A stretch of DNA of 43,661 nt from Tyzzerella sp. UBA1042. GTDB lineage: Bacteria > Bacillota > Clostridia > Lachnospirales > Anaerotignaceae. The position numbers and the translations under genes are program-made. The stretch lies in the NCBI GenBank assembly GCA_002316675.1, contig DCDZ01000017.1, forward strand, positions 14,980 through 58,640, written 5' to 3'. This document shows positions 41,278 through 43,661 of this stretch, in pieces. The notes beneath the pieces are model-generated. The model had not been told where the DNA came from. It made no database searches and was given only the letters and a program-made list of their open reading frames with translations. Numbering within the stretch: the first letter of the stretch is position 1; the number at the start of each line of letters is the position of its first letter.

Positions 41278-41299
41278 TGTCAGTTTTTTTCATAAAATA

Positions 41300-41557
41300 T
41301 CAGCCCTTGAGTCTATGAAGATACTTTTCTTTGGTGGCCATACCGCCTCTGATGTGACGCTCTGCTTTGTTAACTTCGAGCACATGACGAACTGATTTGG
41401 CCAATTCGGGATCGATGCGTTCTACTCGATCAGTAATATCCTTATGTACCGTGGATTTACTGATTCCAAATTTTTTAGCAGTCTCTCTGACAGTGGCGTT
41501 AGTATGGATCATAAATTTTGCCACCTCTATCGCCCTCTCTTCGATATATGTTTTCAA
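41300..41557 (-). CDS. spoIIID: Sporulation transcriptional regulator SpoIIID
   Basis: 85 residues from TTG 41557, with AGGGGAG eight bases upstream; the ATG at 41581 has no site. The sequence is typical SpoIIID: TYIEERAIEVAKFMI, helix-turn-helix ATVRETAKKFGISKSTVHKD, and the C-terminal basic stretch NKAERHIRGGMATKEKYLHR. SpoIIID acts in the mother cell during spore formation, repressing some sigma-E genes and activating others including sigK. It is one of the best conserved sporulation regulators, so it marks the organism as spore-forming. A small ORF lies directly upstream on the same strand. Confidence 0.95.
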   Translation of the reverse strand: MKTYIEERAIEVAKFMIHTNATVRETAKKFGISKSTVHKDITDRVERIDPELAKSVRHVLEVNKAERHIRGGMATKEKYLHRLKG

Positions 41558-41577
41558 CCGTAGCACTCCCCTAAAGA

Positions 41578-41670
41578 TCATCTTGGATTATTTATATGCG
41601 TACACTCATGGCATATATGAACCTTTTTCGGGATTTCTTCCAGATTCCCTTTGAAAAATAACGATTCCAT
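41578..41670 (-). CDS. Candidate 30-residue Cys/His-rich small protein upstream of spoIIID
   Basis: ATG 41670 follows AAGGAAATAAAAAG; the 30 codons end at 41578, 21 bases before the spoIIID start. The translation begins MESLFFKGNLEEIPKKVHIC and ends with a compact HICHECTH motif and a basic end (INNPR), which could bind one metal ion. An alternative ATG at 41691 gives 37 residues. No family recognised. A ribosome site, acidic/basic pattern and position ahead of a sporulation gene favour a real product, but the size makes it uncertain. Confidence 0.4.
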   Translation of the reverse strand: MESLFFKGNLEEIPKKVHICHECTHINNPR

Positions 41671-41690
41671 CTTTTTATTTCCTTCTTCCA

Positions 41691-41699
41691 TGTTACAAT
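41691..41699 (+). promoter_or_regulatory. Candidate extended -10 promoter of the EIIC gene
   Basis: TGTTACAAT on the + strand, extended -10 form without a clear -35, about 70 bases before ATG 41770. Confidence 0.3.
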
Positions 41700-41769
41700 A
41701 GTGCCTAGGGGTGACATTCCCCCGCCATAAAAGTTCAGAAGCTATATACCGAATATACGGGAGGTTGTT

Positions 41770-42849
41770 ATGGAAAAAAATCATTCTGTCCAAGGATTTC
41801 GTGCTTTTCTTGCCCGCAAGGACATTGTGTTTTCTCCGAAGCGCTATGGCATTGAAGCCCTCGGGGCCATGGCACAGGGGCTATTTGCATCTTTGCTGAT
41901 GGGTACCATTCTTGCTACCCTAGGGCAGCAGCTTGGCATAGAAATTTTGGTTGAAATCGGCGGCTTTGCAAAAAGCGTTACCGGCCCTGCCATGGCGGTT
42001 GCCATCGGCTATGCACTGCATTGTCCGCCCTTGGTGCTTTTTTCATTGATTGCCGTGGGCGGTGCCGCCAACAGCCTAGGCGGCCCCGGCGGGCCCTTGG
42101 CCGTACTGATTGTTGCCATCGCCGCAGGGGAATTTGGCAAAACCGTTTCAAAGGAAACAAAAATTGATATTTTAATCACACCCTTGGTTACCATTCTGAC
42201 GGGGGTTTTGCTGGCCATGTGGTGGGCACCCACATTAGGCACCTTGGCAAACGGTGTGGGAACCACCATTATGTGGGCTACAGAGCTGCATCCCTTCCTT
42301 ATGGGCATACTGGTTTCCGTCATTGTGGGCATCGCCCTGACACTGCCCATCAGCAGTGCCGCAATTTGCGCTACCCTTGGGCTGACCGGTCTGGCCGGCG
42401 GAGCGGCGGTGGCCGGCTGCTGTGCCCAAATGGTGGGCTTTGCCGTCATGAGCTTTCCCGAAAACAGATGGGGCGGTTTTTTTGCCCAAGGTCTGGGCAC
42501 CTCTATGCTGCAAATGGGCAATATTGTACGGAACCCGAAAATTTGGATTCCACCAACGCTGGCCTCCGCCATCACCGGGCCCATTGCCACTTGCTTTTTT
42601 CAAATGAAAATGAACGGCGATGCCGTTGCTTCGGGTATGGGCACCTGCGGCCTTGTGGGTCAGATCGGCCTATATACCGGCTGGGTAAGGGATATTGCCG
42701 CAGGCACCAAGGAGGCCATCACCCCCTTTGACTGGATCGGCATGGGTATGATTTGCTTTATTTTACCGGCGGTGCTTACCCTGCTTTTTGCCGCCATACT
42801 GCGAAGGCTTGACTGGATTGGAAAAAATGATTTAAAATTGGATTTTTGA
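41770..42849 (+). CDS. Orphan PTS EIIC-like membrane protein (PTS_EIIC_2)
   Basis: 359 residues; GGGAGG precedes ATG 41770. About nine or ten hydrophobic segments rich in Gly and Ala (FASLLMGTILATLGQQLGI, LVLFSLIAVGGAANSLGGPG, LGLTGLAGGAAVAGCCAQMV, and others). This is the PTS_EIIC_2 family, found in Firmicutes without partner EIIA/EIIB genes, as here. It might be a sugar or other solute transporter or a sensor. No phosphorylation domain. Substrate unknown. Confidence 0.82.
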   Translation: MEKNHSVQGFRAFLARKDIVFSPKRYGIEALGAMAQGLFASLLMGTILATLGQQLGIEILVEIGGFAKSVTGPAMAVAIGYALHCPPLVLFSLIAVGGAANSLGGPGGPLAVLIVAIAAGEFGKTVSKETKIDILITPLVTILTGVLLAMWWAPTLGTLANGVGTTIMWATELHPFLMGILVSVIVGIALTLPISSAAICATLGLTGLAGGAAVAGCCAQMVGFAVMSFPENRWGGFFAQGLGTSMLQMGNIVRNPKIWIPPTLASAITGPIATCFFQMKMNGDAVASGMGTCGLVGQIGLYTGWVRDIAAGTKEAITPFDWIGMGMICFILPAVLTLLFAAILRRLDWIGKNDLKLDF

Positions 42850-42861
42850 CTGCATATAAAA

Positions 42862-42884
42862 AGGTGCCGACTTTATCGGCACCT
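42862..42884 (-). terminator. Terminator between EIIC and PfkB genes
   Basis: AGGTGCCGA (42862-42870) and TCGGCACCT (42876-42884), nine perfect pairs; on the minus strand TTTTTATATG follows. Also usable for the converging EIIC gene. Confidence 0.75.
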
Positions 42885-42896
42885 CGAATAAATAGG

Positions 42897-43661
42897 CTAT
42901 TCTGTTCCTTGCTGCAAAAGATGCAATTTTTTTCGCAGCTTTTCCGGCATACGGAACAATGCCTTTTGAAACTCCTCCGCCTCCAAAAGCCCTCCGGCCT
43001 TAGCGACCACGGCGGCAGAAATATAATTTGCCGCTTCTATGGCCTCAGGAAAGGTCAAGCCAAAGCGTCTTGCGGCAATCACTGCGCCCATATGGGAATC
43101 CCCGGCGCCAATGGTATCTGCCACCGCTGCTTTCACAGGAGGGGCATACTGATCCCCTTCTCCGTCAAAACAATAAGACCCCCGCTCCCCCAAGGTAACA
43201 ATCACAGGGCTTTGGGTTTTTGCATACAAATCTCTTGCCCCCTGCTCAATATGCTCTGCGGCGGTAAAGGCAAGAATTTCCTGTTCATTTAAATGCAAAA
43301 TGGGATGCAGGCCTAAAACCCCTTCCATCTTCTTTGCATCAATTTTCATAATGCGGGGGCTTGGGGAAAAATATATTTGATAAGCGGGATGCTTCTTTAA
43401 ATATTCTATTATATTCCAGCCGGTATACTCTTCAATTTCCAAGCCGCAAATATACACGCTATCTATGGATTCCCTATGGATTTTTTCCAGATAATCTTCA
43501 TAAAATGTATATTCAATGCCATGATCCACAATAAAAGTGCGCTCTCCCCCTGCCTCAACCATGCAATAGCAGCAGCCGTTTTCCGCCTCCGGACGCCGAA
43601 TATAAATGGGAACGCCCCGCTCCGTCAGCTTTTCCGCAACATAATTGCCATAAATGCCGCG
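42897..43661 (-). CDS. PfkB-family carbohydrate kinase, N-terminus beyond window
   Basis: 255 codons are visible, including 33 before the first internal ATG (43562) and continuing to the window edge, so the true start is outside. Ribokinase/PfkB fold: the C-terminal signature is ADTIGAGDSHMGAVIAARR with the catalytic Asp in GAGD, and the ATP-site segment VIVTLGERGSYCFDG. The visible start, RGIYGNYVAEKLTERGV, is the beginning of a substrate-binding half. It phosphorylates a sugar or nucleoside; the substrate cannot be told. Confidence 0.85.
   Translation of the reverse strand, partial: RGIYGNYVAEKLTERGVPIYIRRPEAENGCCYCMVEAGGERTFIVDHGIEYTFYEDYLEKIHRESIDSVYICGLEIEEYTGWNIIEYLKKHPAYQIYFSPSPRIMKIDAKKMEGVLGLHPILHLNEQEILAFTAAEHIEQGARDLYAKTQSPVIVTLGERGSYCFDGEGDQYAPPVKAAVADTIGAGDSHMGAVIAARRFGLTFPEAIEAANYISAAVVAKAGGLLEAEEFQKALFRMPEKLRKKLHLLQQGTE

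Overview
The window looks like chromosomal DNA of an anaerobic, endospore-forming member of the Clostridia. The evidence is bofA, yaaL and spoIIID, an oxygen/superoxide detoxification set typical of strict anaerobes (rubrerythrin, desulfoferrodoxin, a fused flavodiiron protein), strong AGGAGG ribosome sites, and sigma-A promoters of Firmicutes type. A Lachnospirales/Anaerotignum-like host is my guess only. No tRNA, rRNA or CRISPR array was seen. Start codons below were chosen from Shine-Dalgarno spacing, so several genes start inside the longest open frame.

Layout. 1-2.6 kb (minus): a VTC-domain protein, a DUF4956 membrane protein and a Cthe_2159-like carbohydrate-binding lipoprotein, cut by the window edge. 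3.0-3.5 kb: a small membrane-anchored protein broken by a one-base frameshift. 3.66-8.6 kb (minus): an XRE-cupin regulator followed by potA-potB-potC-potD; PotA carries two Ig-like repeats inside its C-terminal TOBE region. 9.4-12.2 kb: two tandem paralogous PLP aminotransferases. 12.2-12.6 kb: an internally deleted IS3-family element. 12.7-15.2 kb (minus): a family-4-like uracil-DNA glycosylase with no cysteines, a rhomboid protease, bofA and yaaL, interspersed with two clusters of DnaA boxes. 15.5-18 kb: an Ig-like lipoprotein, then dapH and a divergent M20 deacetylase (DAP/lysine synthesis). 18.2-23.1 kb: a MarR-controlled RND efflux operon whose promoter is overlaid by two palindromic operators. 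23.3-25.1 kb: an MBL hydrolase and a convergent FMN-dependent alpha-hydroxy-acid oxidase.

25.6-36.3 kb is an arginine/carbamoyl-phosphate operon, argC-argJ-argB-argD-argF-carA-carB, behind an ARG box. Its last gene is an in-frame fusion of full-length CarB to a full-length diaminopimelate epimerase (DapF) domain in which one of the two catalytic cysteines is alanine. 36.4-41.1 kb is an oxidative/nitrosative stress island: rubrerythrin, a flavodiiron-rubredoxin-NADH:rubredoxin oxidoreductase fusion, desulfoferrodoxin and a divergent Crp/Fnr regulator. 41.3-43.7 kb: spoIIID with a tiny Cys/His-rich ORF ahead of it, an orphan PTS EIIC protein and a partial PfkB kinase.

How the genes work together: ArgC/J/B/D make ornithine, ArgF joins it to carbamoyl phosphate from CarA/CarB, and DapH plus the M20 deacetylase feed the DAP branch that DapF would finish. 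The most unusual items are the CarB-DapF fusion with its Cys-to-Ala change, the Ig-like insert in PotA, the non-dnaA DnaA-box clusters, and the cysteine-less uracil-DNA glycosylase.
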